Shown: positions 15,238 to 23,840, counted from the first letter of the stretch. The stretch: 64,000 nucleotides of DNA from a virus (IMGVR_UViG_3300049783_001426:1-64000), one strand, 5' to 3'. The notes: a model not told the origin generated them from the sequence alone. Translations and numbers: made by a program.

Positions 15238-16668
15238 ATGAAAAAAATCTACATTCTAGATACTAATATCTTATTAGATAATCCCCTATCTTTGGTTTCT
15301 TTTGGGGAGCATACAGTAATAGTATCGTTGGCTGTATTAGAAGAGTTAGATAATATAAAAATGAGGAAAAATGATTTATCTCGTGATGCTCGTGTAGCTA
15401 TACGAGTGCTCGATGACATTATCGATGATACCGAAGCTGATTTATCTGAGGGTATTTTAATGTGTGGGTCTGGGCTTGTTAATTGCCATGAAGAAGCTCA
15501 TCTAATTATATCAAACAAACCCACACTGATAGTATCCGACTTAGATAATGATTGCGCGGATAATGTCATAATTAATACTGCACTTGAATATCAATTGACA
15601 TTATCAGATAGCAGCACTGATGTAATATTAGTTTCTAATGATATTAATTTACGATTAAAAGCTAAAGCGTGTGGTATGCGTCTCGTAGAAAAAGTCAAAA
15701 ATAATATGATATCTCAGGATATCGACTATCTACCGGAAGGTTTAATTGAAGTTCCGTGTGGATGGCATAACTCATTATCTGATAATACAGAAGTGACGCA
15801 GAAGTCTTGTGGTGGTATTATTATTCCAATTACATGCTTACCATTCGATGTAGACCCCAATAATTTTCAGTCGCTAACTGGTACTTGGTTGTATAATGAA
15901 GCTGATGACTTTGCAGCAGAAATTGTGGGTTTCTTTGAGCACGACGACGAGAATAGAATTGGTGCTGAATTAAAATTTTCTCGCCTATCCCTGTTTTCAA
16001 AACGTCGATGTGCTGGAGTCACTGGGCGGAGCGTCAATCAATCTATTGCGATTGAGTGTATGCTTTCTAAGGAAAAGGACTTGGTTATATTGTTTGGGCC
16101 AGCTGGCTCAGGTAAAACTTTATTGGCATTAGCAGCTGCAACTGAGATGGTAAAAGGTAAGAAGAATTATAATTTAGATGAAATTATATTTGGTAAAACC
16201 ATGGATTCACAGTTCGCCGAAATTGGATTTTTAAAGGGATCTGAGCATGAAAAACTTGCACCTTGGGCTGGAGCAGTGTATGATAATATGGAAGAAATTT
16301 CCAGAATTTCTAAGATAGAGGAATATCATCCACGCATATCAATTGATGGTGAAAAGGCACCCTTTATAACCCTCAAAAACTTAGGTTTTATGCGAGGAAG
16401 ATCATTAAATTATAAAGTTCTTATTATTGACGAGTCTCAGAATTTAAATGCCAAGCAAGTCAAAACTTTACTATCTAGGGCTGGTAAAAACTGCAAGGTT
16501 ATTATGATGGGTAACTTAGGTCAAATAGACAATGAATATGTTTCTGAAAATTCTTCTGGGTTGACATACATGTGTCAGAAGTTTGCTGGGTGGGATCGTG
16601 CATCTATTATTCATCTCGAAGGTGTTGAGCGTTCACCGCTTGCTGAATTCGTAGAAGAAAATTTATAA
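15238..16668 (+). CDS. PIN-PhoH protein (YlaK/PhoH2 type)
   Basis: 476 residues with two domains: an N-terminal PIN ribonuclease domain (YILDTNILLD with D8, SRDARVAIRVL, and VILVSNDINLRLKA) and a C-terminal PhoH P-loop ATPase with Walker A GPAGSGKT at 287-294 and VLIIDESQNL as Walker B. PIN-PhoH proteins are RNA helicase/RNase enzymes in bacteria. Most phage PhoH proteins have only the ATPase part, so the full two-domain form is notable. The ATG at 15238 follows GGAG; upstream TTG at 15226 is not used. It may degrade host or early message. Confidence 0.92.
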   Translation: MKKIYILDTNILLDNPLSLVSFGEHTVIVSLAVLEELDNIKMRKNDLSRDARVAIRVLDDIIDDTEADLSEGILMCGSGLVNCHEEAHLIISNKPTLIVSDLDNDCADNVIINTALEYQLTLSDSSTDVILVSNDINLRLKAKACGMRLVEKVKNNMISQDIDYLPEGLIEVPCGWHNSLSDNTEVTQKSCGGIIIPITCLPFDVDPNNFQSLTGTWLYNEADDFAAEIVGFFEHDDENRIGAELKFSRLSLFSKRRCAGVTGRSVNQSIAIECMLSKEKDLVILFGPAGSGKTLLALAAATEMVKGKKNYNLDEIIFGKTMDSQFAEIGFLKGSEHEKLAPWAGAVYDNMEEISRISKIEEYHPRISIDGEKAPFITLKNLGFMRGRSLNYKVLIIDESQNLNAKQVKTLLSRAGKNCKVIMMGNLGQIDNEYVSENSSGLTYMCQKFAGWDRASIIHLEGVERSPLAEFVEENL

Positions 16669-16676
16669 AATAAAAC

Positions 16677-16705
16677 TTTACATTGTATTAATTAATAAGT
16701 ATATT
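16677..16705 (+). promoter_or_regulatory. Sigma70-type promoter
   Basis: TTTACA at 16677-16682 and TATATT at 16700-16705, spacer 17. The predicted start near 16712 falls on the first base of the leader hairpin. Confidence 0.72.
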
Positions 16706-16710
16706 ACACC

Positions 16711-16738
16711 GATGGCTTGCTAATACCAGTAAGCCATC
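16711..16738 (+). promoter_or_regulatory. 5'-terminal leader hairpin
   Basis: GATGGCTTGCT at 16711-16721 pairs with 16728-16738 (AGTAAGCCATC) with one G-U pair and a 6-base loop. It is followed by ACGAGGAG, the ribosome site of the gene at 16757. Like the hairpins at 14215 and 21164, it starts where the transcript should start. Confidence 0.7.
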
Positions 16739-16756
16739 AATAACGAGGAGAATCTG

Positions 16757-17314
16757 ATGTTTATGAAAGAAAAATCTTCAGGCCTATTAGACCGAATGAA
16801 GGCTAGACGTGATGCACAGAAGGGTGTTAATGCAGAGGATATTGTGCAATTATGTGAAATTGTAAATGGTGGTCTTAGGATTGCAGTTGATAATCACAAT
16901 AAAATTGAAGAAATTAAAGAAAATCAAGATAAAATATATAGTATATTAAAGAAACTAAGTGATAGGTCCAATCACCAGACAAAATTTAACGCTGATGTTA
17001 TGTCTATATGTGAAAAAAACCACACAGAACTTCAAGAACATAAAATGTCGACTAATGAAAGTTTTGATACCATTACCCAAGCACTATCAAGCACAGATGA
17101 AGCACTGGCCGATTTATGTTCTGATATGAATGGCGTATATGAGGACTTTAATAAATTAGGTCTTGTATCAAATGATGAGATTTGGGTAAGGAAATCAGAT
17201 TCAGTCCAAGAAGAAGAAGAAGAAGAAGCCCAAAATAGATTTTTTTCTGATGTGCTGGAAGTCGACATAACTTATATTTGGGATGGTCAACGAATTTATG
17301 CTCAAGCTGAGTAA
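16757..17314 (+). CDS. Hypothetical coiled-coil protein
   Basis: 185 residues. The N-terminus (FMKEKSSGLLDRMKARRD) contains LLDRMK, also found at the start of UvsX. The middle (about 45-125) is a heptad-like coiled coil (KIEEIKENQDKIYSILKKL...). The C-terminal part has a run of six glutamates and then a small hydrophobic end. No family is recognised. It is a single-gene unit between the promoter at 16677 and the terminator at 17347. The shared N-terminal motif hints at a common partner with UvsX, but it is short. Confidence 0.7.
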   Translation: MFMKEKSSGLLDRMKARRDAQKGVNAEDIVQLCEIVNGGLRIAVDNHNKIEEIKENQDKIYSILKKLSDRSNHQTKFNADVMSICEKNHTELQEHKMSTNESFDTITQALSSTDEALADLCSDMNGVYEDFNKLGLVSNDEIWVRKSDSVQEEEEEEAQNRFFSDVLEVDITYIWDGQRIYAQAE

Positions 17315-17346
17315 TTAGGCGCTAAATATACATAATAAATTACATT

Positions 17347-17382
17347 AAATGCCACAACTCATGCAACTGGGTTGTGGCATTT
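17347..17382 (+). terminator. Terminator hairpin
   Basis: AAATGCCACAAC (17347-17358) pairs with GTTGTGGCATTT (17371-17382), a perfect 12-bp stem with a 12-base loop. The downstream bases GTTATT give only a weak T tract. It lies 33 bases after the gene ending at 17314. Confidence 0.75.
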
Positions 17383-17440
17383 GTTATTACTCGTATTGCT
17401 AAGAAAATTTAAGCTTTACGTACAAACTGAGGAGAATAAA

Positions 17441-17884
17441 TTGAGTGAACTAAGTAAAAAAGATTTAAAAAGATGGAAAGCCATTGTCAAGGAAGGTGTT
17501 TTCTTCATGGTGGGTATTGAAATTAAAAATAAGAGAAAGGCAGCATTTATTAATATATGCCGCTTTGCTAACGGTAAAGCTGTGACCGATAAACATATGA
17601 GATATCAAGGTCATTTAGTTGGCCAATTATTTCTTGGTGAGTTTATGAAATGTAATGCTGATAAATGCTTACAAGATGCATCAGAAGAAGTATTGGATTC
17701 CCTAATAAGCGGAAAGCTATATAAATATATATCTAATTTATTTATTCATGCATTTTATAAACTAGATAAGCAAGCTATTGATGCTACTATAACCAATTGG
17801 AGTTCATGGAAGGGTGTCATTGATAGTGTCGCTGATTCACAAAAAGTTGAGCCGCAACCAGAACTAGTTCCGCAGGGGGAGTAA
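17441..17884 (+). CDS. Hypothetical protein, TTG start
   Basis: 147 residues, beginning MSELSKKDLKRWKAIVKEG. TTG at 17441 is chosen because GAGGAG lies 6-11 bases upstream; the frame stays open further up, but that part overlaps the terminator hairpin and has no ribosome site. The protein is basic and helical, ends in a proline/glutamate-rich tail (VEPQPELVPQGE) and lies 4 bases before the gp47-like gene. Function unknown; its position suggests a link to recombination. Confidence 0.65.
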   Translation: MSELSKKDLKRWKAIVKEGVFFMVGIEIKNKRKAAFINICRFANGKAVTDKHMRYQGHLVGQLFLGEFMKCNADKCLQDASEEVLDSLISGKLYKYISNLFIHAFYKLDKQAIDATITNWSSWKGVIDSVADSQKVEPQPELVPQGE

Positions 17885-17888
17885 TAAT

Positions 17889-18944
17889 ATGTTACCGATG
17901 ATTGGAGATTTACACTTAGGTGAGGGGCGTGGTTCTGAATTAGTAATGAAGCACCAATTAGATTATTTAGCTGAAGTATTTATACCATATCTATGTAAAA
18001 ATAACATTAAGGTTTTCTTACAAACGGGAGACTTATTTGATGTCCGACCAAATACAAACACATTCGTGTTAGCTGAATGGAAACGTAGATTTTTTAATCC
18101 ATTGGAAGTTCTGGGTATTAGAATGATCACAATCATCGGCAACCACGACATGTTTTATAAAAATAAAATATCCCCCAATTCAATTACCGAACATTTAAGT
18201 GGTTATTCTAATATAACTATTATTGATACAGTGACAGAAATGACAATTGATAGTGTTAAAATTCTTTTCTGTCCGTGGATTTGTGATGAAAATGAAGAGC
18301 ATGTCATGGACGCGATTGGAAATTCCGATGCTGATGTATGCTTTGGTCATTTTGAAGTAAAAGGCGCTCGCATGGAGTCTTCTGTATGTACTGATGGGTT
18401 ACCCATCAGTACATTTAATCGGTTTAAGTTATGCGTAAGTGGCCATTTTCATTCTGCTGGTAAATATGACAATATTCAATATCTAGGTACCTGCTATCAA
18501 ATGACTTGGGGCGACTTCGGTCACGAGAAAGGTTTTTGGAACTTAGACACATCTAATTTAGAGATGGAGTTTATTAAAAACAATAAAGAAATCTATCATC
18601 GACTTACATACAATGAAAATAAAAGTATGGATGCTATAGTTGAAGGTGTGGATTATCGTGACCAACATATCAAAGTCACAATAGAAGAGCGCGAAGATTT
18701 TAATAAATACGAAGCGTGGTTTATGAAATTAGATTGTTGTGGTGCTGCGACACTTACTGTAATAGAACCATTTATTGATCGAGATGGGGATGAGTGTGAC
18801 GTGGATGTTGATGGTGAGCTGACTGTACAGTCAACCAAGGATTTGATTAAGGAATATATAGATCAAATATATCCAGAACGAAAAGATGCATTAACCAAAC
18901 TAATGCTATCTATTCACTCCACAGCACAAAAACTTAACCCATAG
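17889..18944 (+). CDS. 47: Recombination nuclease subunit, gp47/SbcD type
   Basis: Mre11/SbcD-family metallophosphoesterase, 351 residues (T4 gp47 has 339). Metal-binding motifs in order: GDLHLG (D7, H9), GDLFD (D48), GNHDM (N85, H86), GHFEVKG, and GHFHSAG (H186, H188). With gp46 it forms a complex that resects double-strand breaks and degrades host DNA in T4-like phages. It precedes the gp46-like gene, with one small gene between them, as in T4 where 46 and 47 are neighbours. Confidence 0.95.
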   Translation: MLPMIGDLHLGEGRGSELVMKHQLDYLAEVFIPYLCKNNIKVFLQTGDLFDVRPNTNTFVLAEWKRRFFNPLEVLGIRMITIIGNHDMFYKNKISPNSITEHLSGYSNITIIDTVTEMTIDSVKILFCPWICDENEEHVMDAIGNSDADVCFGHFEVKGARMESSVCTDGLPISTFNRFKLCVSGHFHSAGKYDNIQYLGTCYQMTWGDFGHEKGFWNLDTSNLEMEFIKNNKEIYHRLTYNENKSMDAIVEGVDYRDQHIKVTIEEREDFNKYEAWFMKLDCCGAATLTVIEPFIDRDGDECDVDVDGELTVQSTKDLIKEYIDQIYPERKDALTKLMLSIHSTAQKLNP

Positions 18945-18960
18945 CAGGAGAAATAGACTA

Positions 18961-19236
18961 ATGAATGCTGCTAATATTTTAATGTATTCGGACAAAAAAT
19001 ATAAATTTTGTGTATACCATGAAAATGAAAACCGAGATTGTACGCTTTATGCACTCATGGAAACCGAAGAAGAGGCAATTACATTATCCAAAGACATGAT
19101 ATTGAATTACTGTAATGACATAGAATATCATTTTTATCCAGCAGAAATAATTCGTATTACTTATGATATTACTACCATCGCAGATCAAATAACAAGAACA
19201 GTAGATGGCGCACACAGTAGAAGGTTAACAACATGA
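18961..19236 (+). CDS. Small protein between gp47 and gp46 genes
   Basis: 91 residues, MNAANILMYSDKKYKF..., acidic middle with a helix (TEEEAITLSKDMIL). GCAGGAGAAA precedes the ATG. It overlaps the gp46-like start by 4 bases. T4 also has small genes in this place, but I do not recognise a match. It could be an accessory of the nuclease complex. Confidence 0.65.
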   Translation: MNAANILMYSDKKYKFCVYHENENRDCTLYALMETEEEAITLSKDMILNYCNDIEYHFYPAEIIRITYDITTIADQITRTVDGAHSRRLTT

Positions 19237-21119
19237 TTAAATTTAATTTCGTAGAATGGCATAATTTTCTGGCAACCGGAAGTGAGCCAGTTAGAATGGA
19301 ACTAAACGAAGAACACTCAACAATAATTAGAGGTGGTAATGGCGCAGGTAAGACTACTATCGTAGATGCCCTAAATTATGGGTGTTTCGGTAAGGTATTA
19401 CGTGACGTTACGTTAAGCCAACTAATTAACACAGTTAATAAGAAAAACATGGTGGTTAAGGTAAATTTCACGGTTAGTGGCATTAACTACGAAGTTCATC
19501 GTGGCCAGAAGCCTACAATTTTTAAGGTATTTAAGGACGGTGACTTATTAGACCAAAATGCGGCATCAAAAGATTTACAGGCTAAATTGGAATCTGAAAT
19601 ATTAAAGACTAATATCAAGACATTTAATCAGGTCGTGGTTATTGCATCAACCGGATATGTTCCTTTTATGGAATTAGATAAAGCTTCTCGTAGAACTGTA
19701 GTTGAGCAAATGTTAGACATCGAAGTCATCGGCCAAATGTCGTCTGTATTAAAGGATAGAGTGAAGGAAGTTAAGATCAATGGGTCAAAATTAGAAAATG
19801 ACTACAATGATACTGAGCGTTCTATTCAGGAAATTAGGAACCTAATTTCACAGGCAGAACAGATGGGTGACAAGCAAGTCGAGCAACTGGACTTACGTAT
19901 TGATAATATTGATAAAACACTATTAGGACTAGAAAATGATTTATCGGCGGTAAGGAATGACCACGAAATAAAATCAGGCGACAAGCCACAGGTCGACAAG
20001 GAAGTTCAGACAGAAAGATTTAAGGATGCTAAAGCAGAGCTAACTAACTTAGAAAATTTGATTAGCTCTGCTCGTGGAGAAATCCAATCCAGTAGAGATA
20101 AAATATCTACAGTCACTGCAGATGTAAATAATCTAAATCGTGGTATTGCAGTGAATACTAAAACAAAATCATTCTATGTTGATAATGACAATTGTAATGT
20201 GTGTCAACAAGTAATAGACCCTAATTTTAAAGCTAAGATAGTTAGTGCGTTAGATGCAGATATTAATATTTCAGTTGATGCGATAAGCAATAAGAAAAAA
20301 CAATCGGTTTTAGATAATACCCTAGTCAACGAAAAACTTAATTATATAACATCAAATGAAGAATTAAAAAGACAACAAAATAAAGTTATTGATGATGTTA
20401 ATTCTATGGTACAGCAGCTGAAAGATTGGAAAACTGCATGCGAAAATATAATTACCAAGGCTCGGGGAATCCAAACTAGAATAAAAGACCAAGTTTCTGT
20501 CAAAAATGGATTGGTTAATGATAAGCAAGATGTACTTTCACGGGGTAATACTGACACTAAAGAGTTTTTTAATCGAATTGATGTCTTTAATGGCACAATA
20601 CAAAAATTAGTTAGTGCTCGGGCAGAAATAGCTGAAGAACATGAGCTATGTAAGCTAGCAGAAATGATGCTAAAGGATAATGGCTTAAAGGCTAAAATTA
20701 TTAAGCAATTTCTTCCTTTGATCAACAAGACAGTCAACCACAACCTAGAAATAATGAATGCGAATTACTCGTTTGTATTAGACGAAGAATTTAACGAAAC
20801 CATTAAATCTAGATATCGTGACAATTTCAGTTACGGTAGCTTTAGTAACGGGCAGCGCATGAGAATAAACCTTTCATTGCTACTGACATGGCGTAAGCTA
20901 GCCGAATCAAAAAATACTATATCCAGTAATTTATTGATTCTTGATGAGGTGTTGGATGGTAGCTTGGACAAAGAGGGTATCGATTCTCTATTTAATATAT
21001 TCCATGACATGAGCAAATCTAATTTGTTTGTAATTAGCCATAGACCAGAAATTGTGGACCGTTTCGATAAAGTCATTAATGTATCATTAAAAGGAAACTT
21101 CAGTAGCTACGATATGTAA
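19233..21119 (+). CDS. 46: Recombination nuclease subunit, gp46/SbcC/Rad50 type
   Basis: SMC-like ATPase, 628 residues (T4 gp46 has 560). Walker A is GGNGAGKTT with K40. Two long coiled-coil arms flank a zinc hook CNVC (C321, C324). The signature region is SYGSFSNGQRMRINLSLLL, and Walker B with D-loop is LLILDEVLDGSLD near the C-terminus. It partners the gp47-like nuclease upstream. The coiled coil is typical of the family. A promoter and hairpin start 10 bases downstream. Confidence 0.95.
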   Translation: MIKFNFVEWHNFLATGSEPVRMELNEEHSTIIRGGNGAGKTTIVDALNYGCFGKVLRDVTLSQLINTVNKKNMVVKVNFTVSGINYEVHRGQKPTIFKVFKDGDLLDQNAASKDLQAKLESEILKTNIKTFNQVVVIASTGYVPFMELDKASRRTVVEQMLDIEVIGQMSSVLKDRVKEVKINGSKLENDYNDTERSIQEIRNLISQAEQMGDKQVEQLDLRIDNIDKTLLGLENDLSAVRNDHEIKSGDKPQVDKEVQTERFKDAKAELTNLENLISSARGEIQSSRDKISTVTADVNNLNRGIAVNTKTKSFYVDNDNCNVCQQVIDPNFKAKIVSALDADINISVDAISNKKKQSVLDNTLVNEKLNYITSNEELKRQQNKVIDDVNSMVQQLKDWKTACENIITKARGIQTRIKDQVSVKNGLVNDKQDVLSRGNTDTKEFFNRIDVFNGTIQKLVSARAEIAEEHELCKLAEMMLKDNGLKAKIIKQFLPLINKTVNHNLEIMNANYSFVLDEEFNETIKSRYRDNFSYGSFSNGQRMRINLSLLLTWRKLAESKNTISSNLLILDEVLDGSLDKEGIDSLFNIFHDMSKSNLFVISHRPEIVDRFDKVINVSLKGNFSSYDM

Positions 21120-21128
21120 TAAATACAC

Positions 21129-21156
21129 TTTACTTTTCAAATAACGTATGTATAAT
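21129..21156 (+). promoter_or_regulatory. Sigma70-type promoter
   Basis: TTTACT at 21129-21134 and TATAAT at 21151-21156, spacer 16. The start site would fall near 21163, next to the hairpin at 21164. Confidence 0.75.
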
Positions 21157-21163
21157 ATTTGTT

Positions 21164-21191
21164 GTTGAGTTAGAAATAAATCTTACTCAAC
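21164..21191 (+). promoter_or_regulatory. 5'-terminal leader hairpin
   Basis: GTTGAGT (21164-21170) pairs with ACTCAAC (21185-21191) around a 14-base AT-rich loop. It is followed by CAGAAGGAAAG, the ribosome site for the GTG at 21210. It belongs to the same promoter-plus-hairpin layout as 14215 and 16711. Confidence 0.6.
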
Positions 21192-21209
21192 TAACAGAAG
21201 GAAAGTAAA

Positions 21210-21689
21210 GTGATTTCATTTAAAGAAGAGCGATTAACCCCCACTGTCATACGCAGAAGAGTTGCTACAGTCAAAAAGGCAATTACCAAAAATAAAGAAG
21301 CCACTGAATTATTACAATTAAAGTACAGAAAAGATTTAGATTTATCTGATTTATCTGGCTTAAATTTAGCAACATCTGAAAGAATAGATACATCACTAGA
21401 AAACCAATTAGTTCAATTATCTGATACAGAAAGGCTCATTAAGCGTAAACAAAACCAAGAAATAATTAGTGACCATGCAGTACTTAGGTATATTGAGCGG
21501 GTTTTAAAAATCAGCACATCACAAATCCGTGACCGCCTTAAGGGTAAAGATACCAACAGAATTAAAGAAATGGAATCTGGTTCAATTGACCGTGATGAAT
21601 ATTCCTTGGTCGTGGCCAATGGAATAGTGACTACGATATTAGGTGATGGTATGATTGATTTAAATCCAATGGAACAGGAAGTAGAATAA
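21210..21689 (+). CDS. Hypothetical protein, GTG start
   Basis: 159 residues from GTG at 21210, with GAAGGAAAG upstream. The N-terminal 90 residues are helical and basic. The second half contains ISDHAVLRYIERVLKI, which resembles the 'DHALLRYLERV' segment of a widespread small phage/bacterial protein family of unknown role, here as a C-terminal domain. It starts a long unit of small genes that overlap by 1-4 bases. Confidence 0.65.
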   Translation: MISFKEERLTPTVIRRRVATVKKAITKNKEATELLQLKYRKDLDLSDLSGLNLATSERIDTSLENQLVQLSDTERLIKRKQNQEIISDHAVLRYIERVLKISTSQIRDRLKGKDTNRIKEMESGSIDRDEYSLVVANGIVTTILGDGMIDLNPMEQEVE

Positions 21690-22288
21690 TGTCAAATAAT
21701 GAAGCAGTAAAGTGGGATGGTACCGGAACCCCAAAAAATGGTATGTTAATTAACCGCAGTTGGCGTGTCGCTGGTTGCGGAGTAAAAGTTAAAGAAGTTT
21801 CCTTTGTTGGTGTTGACATAAACACCGAAATGTGGGTAATTAAAAATAAAATGGGGGAGTTTATTGCATTACCGATGAATTACTTTTCTCGTATTAAATC
21901 GGCTGTTGAAATTAAAAACAATGAGTTTTTAATTCAGCTGGCCAACTTACTAGAAGAGCATAACATTTGCTTGGTTTCTAGAAAAGTTAGTGATTTATCA
22001 GAATATACTAAAATAGTTTTTCAGAGCAAAGATGTTGATAATATGTTCCCTAATTTTGGACGCTGTCATGTATCCCCATATGACTTAAGGGGTTTATCTG
22101 GGATGAGTAGTGAAGAAGCCAATGAGTTATATCATAAATTTTCAGCTGAAAATAAGATTAGTGTCGTTGCGCATCAAGAAAATACTCTTGCTACACCTAA
22201 CCTTCCGGTTAATACTTGCGTTGAATTAAATAGACAAAATTCGATGACAGCGTTCAATAACTTGACCAGATATGGAGATAATATATGA
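21689..22288 (+). CDS. Hypothetical protein
   Basis: 199 residues, with its start overlapping the previous stop (TAATG). The N-terminal half is beta-rich (INRSWRVAGCGVKVKEVSFVGVD), followed by a helix and a flexible asparagine-rich tail. There is no recognised domain, signal peptide or membrane segment. Coupled by overlap to the membrane protein downstream. Confidence 0.65.
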   Translation: MSNNEAVKWDGTGTPKNGMLINRSWRVAGCGVKVKEVSFVGVDINTEMWVIKNKMGEFIALPMNYFSRIKSAVEIKNNEFLIQLANLLEEHNICLVSRKVSDLSEYTKIVFQSKDVDNMFPNFGRCHVSPYDLRGLSGMSSEEANELYHKFSAENKISVVAHQENTLATPNLPVNTCVELNRQNSMTAFNNLTRYGDNI

Positions 22289-22536
22289 TTATTGCATTCT
22301 GTATATTATCCGCATTTACTGCAATTTTATCTTTTATATTATCTTTTGTTTTTTATGGAATTGCTCACTTAAAAGGTCAACGTGACGAGCTTATTAGGCA
22401 GTCTAGAATTGACCACGAAAACCGCGAGCTAAGTGTAAGATTGGTTTTAGAAAAGTTTGAGTATCATCTACCGCTTACCGAAAGGGCATTAATCGAAGAA
22501 ATATTTAGTAACCGTGAGTTATCGAGTAAGTTATGA
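22285..22536 (+). CDS. Small N-terminally anchored membrane protein
   Basis: 83 residues. A hydrophobic helix at 2-28 (IIAFCILSAFTAILSFILSF) is followed by a charged cytoplasmic or periplasmic helix (GQRDELIRQSRIDHENREL). It overlaps both neighbours by ATGA. Not recognised. Confidence 0.65.
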   Translation: MIIAFCILSAFTAILSFILSFVFYGIAHLKGQRDELIRQSRIDHENRELSVRLVLEKFEYHLPLTERALIEEIFSNRELSSKL

Positions 22537-22787
22537 GTATATTATTAACGTCAAAGCAGCGAAATAAAATTAATCGTGCCATAAAAGCTTTAAACGATGT
22601 CAGGCGAGAACTAGACAACGAGAATGGCGATTGTGATATGCAATGGTATCTCGAAGACTGTGGCAATTTAAATTTAATGACAGGCGATTCCCATGATGAC
22701 ACGGGGCATGGCACTGGATATGGGCGAAGACAAGACTTGGTAATAGCTATGTTTGATTTAGAATATTCTAGCGGTGGGGGATGGTAA
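22533..22787 (+). CDS. Hypothetical protein, first of a duplicated pair
   Basis: 84 residues, paralogous to the gene at 23036. Shared blocks: SKQRNKINRAIKALNDVRRE at the N-terminus, then DCDMQWYLEDCGNLNLM, GDSHDDT, and a glycine-rich end GGGW. The shared pattern is a basic helix followed by an acidic beta part. The G-rich codons of the C-terminus lie just before the end of the gene. Function unknown. Confidence 0.7.
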   Translation: MSILLTSKQRNKINRAIKALNDVRRELDNENGDCDMQWYLEDCGNLNLMTGDSHDDTGHGTGYGRRQDLVIAMFDLEYSSGGGW

Positions 22788-22817
22788 TTATGAACAACAT
22801 AATAGGAGAATAAAATT

Positions 22818-23018
22818 ATGGCTTTAAGTGATTTAAGGAAACAGGCTCGACTAAATGCAATATTGACTGCTGCTGAAAATGCACGGTCATATGGCGAAGA
22901 AGGCTCAGTGGCAGAAGACCATCAAATGACCGAAGAAGAATTTGATTTGTTTCTTGATGAATGTAAAAAGCTTTCTATTTTTCTTGAAAATAAAGCTAAA
23001 AAATTACAATTTAGATAA
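22818..23018 (+). CDS. Small helical hypothetical protein
   Basis: 66 residues, MALSDLRKQARLNAIL..., fully helical with an acidic centre and basic C-terminus. It lies between the two copies of the duplicated gene, with AATAGGAG before its ATG. It may be the spacer gene of the duplication. Confidence 0.6.
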   Translation: MALSDLRKQARLNAILTAAENARSYGEEGSVAEDHQMTEEEFDLFLDECKKLSIFLENKAKKLQFR

Positions 23019-23035
23019 CATAGGAAAATAAGATA

Positions 23036-23296
23036 ATGTCAGTTATAACTCTAACAACCAAACAAAGAAGTAAGATAAAAAGAGCTATAAAAGCACTTAA
23101 TGATGTTAGACGAGAATTACAGAATGATAATAATGACTGTGATGTTCAATGGTATCTTGAAGACTCCGGAAACTTAAATTTAATGTCGGGCGACTCGCAT
23201 GATGAAACTAGTGGAAGTGGATACGGAGATACATCGAGGCAGGATAGAGTTATAGCTATATTCGATTTAGATAATGCTGGCGGGGGTGCGTGGTAA
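23036..23296 (+). CDS. Hypothetical protein, second of a duplicated pair
   Basis: 86 residues, clearly paralogous to 22533: TKQRSKIKRAIKALNDVRRE, DCDVQWYLEDSGNLNLM, GDSHDET, VIAIFDLDNAGGGAW. The C-terminal GGGGGTGCGTGG codons act as ribosome site for the next gene, whose ATG overlaps this stop by one base. The conserved end may therefore partly reflect translation signals. Confidence 0.7.
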   Translation: MSVITLTTKQRSKIKRAIKALNDVRRELQNDNNDCDVQWYLEDSGNLNLMSGDSHDETSGSGYGDTSRQDRVIAIFDLDNAGGGAW

Positions 23297-23778
23297 TGAA
23301 TATTGGTTCTGGTTCTGGTTACCCAGAGAGTGCGTTATCTAATTTTGCTCCACATGCATTTGTGTTTGATGGTGTTGATTGCGCTAGCATGGAAGGTCTA
23401 TTGCAGTCATTTAAATTTAAAAATGAAATGATGCAGGCACACGTTTGTACCTTGGTGGGAAAGAAAGCTAAGTTTAAAGGTAAACCAAAAAAATGGTATA
23501 AGACGCAAACTCTCTGGTGGAAAGGTTTGGAACTAAAAAGAAACAGTCAGGAATATCAGGGCTTATTAGATGCCGCATTTACTGCCTTGGCCACCAACAC
23601 TAAATTTATTAAGGCATTGACGGCTACAAATAATGCAGTACTAAAACATTCTATTGGTAAATCTGATATTAGTCGTACAATATTAACCACCTCAGAATTT
23701 TGTAGCCGACTTACTAAAATTAGAGATGGAATAGAAATAAAACAAAATGAAGATTTTTGGTCGTTGTTTAATACTTAG
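23296..23778 (+). CDS. NADAR-family (YbiA-like) protein
   Basis: 160 residues. SGYPESALSNFAPHAFVFDG followed by SMEGLLQSFKFK is the conserved start of the NADAR/DUF1768 family. Bacterial members include YbiA, an N-glycosidase acting on riboflavin intermediates, and others are linked to ADP-ribose metabolism and removal of ADP-ribose from guanine. In a phage this could undo ADP-ribosylation by host defence or take part in NAD recycling, which fits the NAD gene pair at 59907-62349. The ATG at 23296 overlaps the upstream stop. The link to defence is inference. Confidence 0.85.
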   Translation: MNIGSGSGYPESALSNFAPHAFVFDGVDCASMEGLLQSFKFKNEMMQAHVCTLVGKKAKFKGKPKKWYKTQTLWWKGLELKRNSQEYQGLLDAAFTALATNTKFIKALTATNNAVLKHSIGKSDISRTILTTSEFCSRLTKIRDGIEIKQNEDFWSLFNT

Positions 23779-23780
23779 TG

Positions 23781-23809
23781 TTGACACCATGATTTAGATT
23801 TAGTAAGAT
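23781..23809 (+). promoter_or_regulatory. Sigma70-type promoter, class B copy 1
   Basis: Consensus TTGACA at 23781-23786 and TAAGAT at 23804-23809, spacer 17, then ATATCGGTACTGAAG. It is nearly identical over about 50 bases to the promoter at 24312, including the start region. Confidence 0.82.
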
Positions 23810-23840
23810 ATCGGTACTGAAGTAAACAACCGAGAATATT

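Noticed and set aside
17372-17440. Upstream extension of the gene at 17441 with a hydrophobic start
   Set aside because: It overlaps the terminator stem and has no ribosome site, while TTG at 17441 follows GAGGAG.
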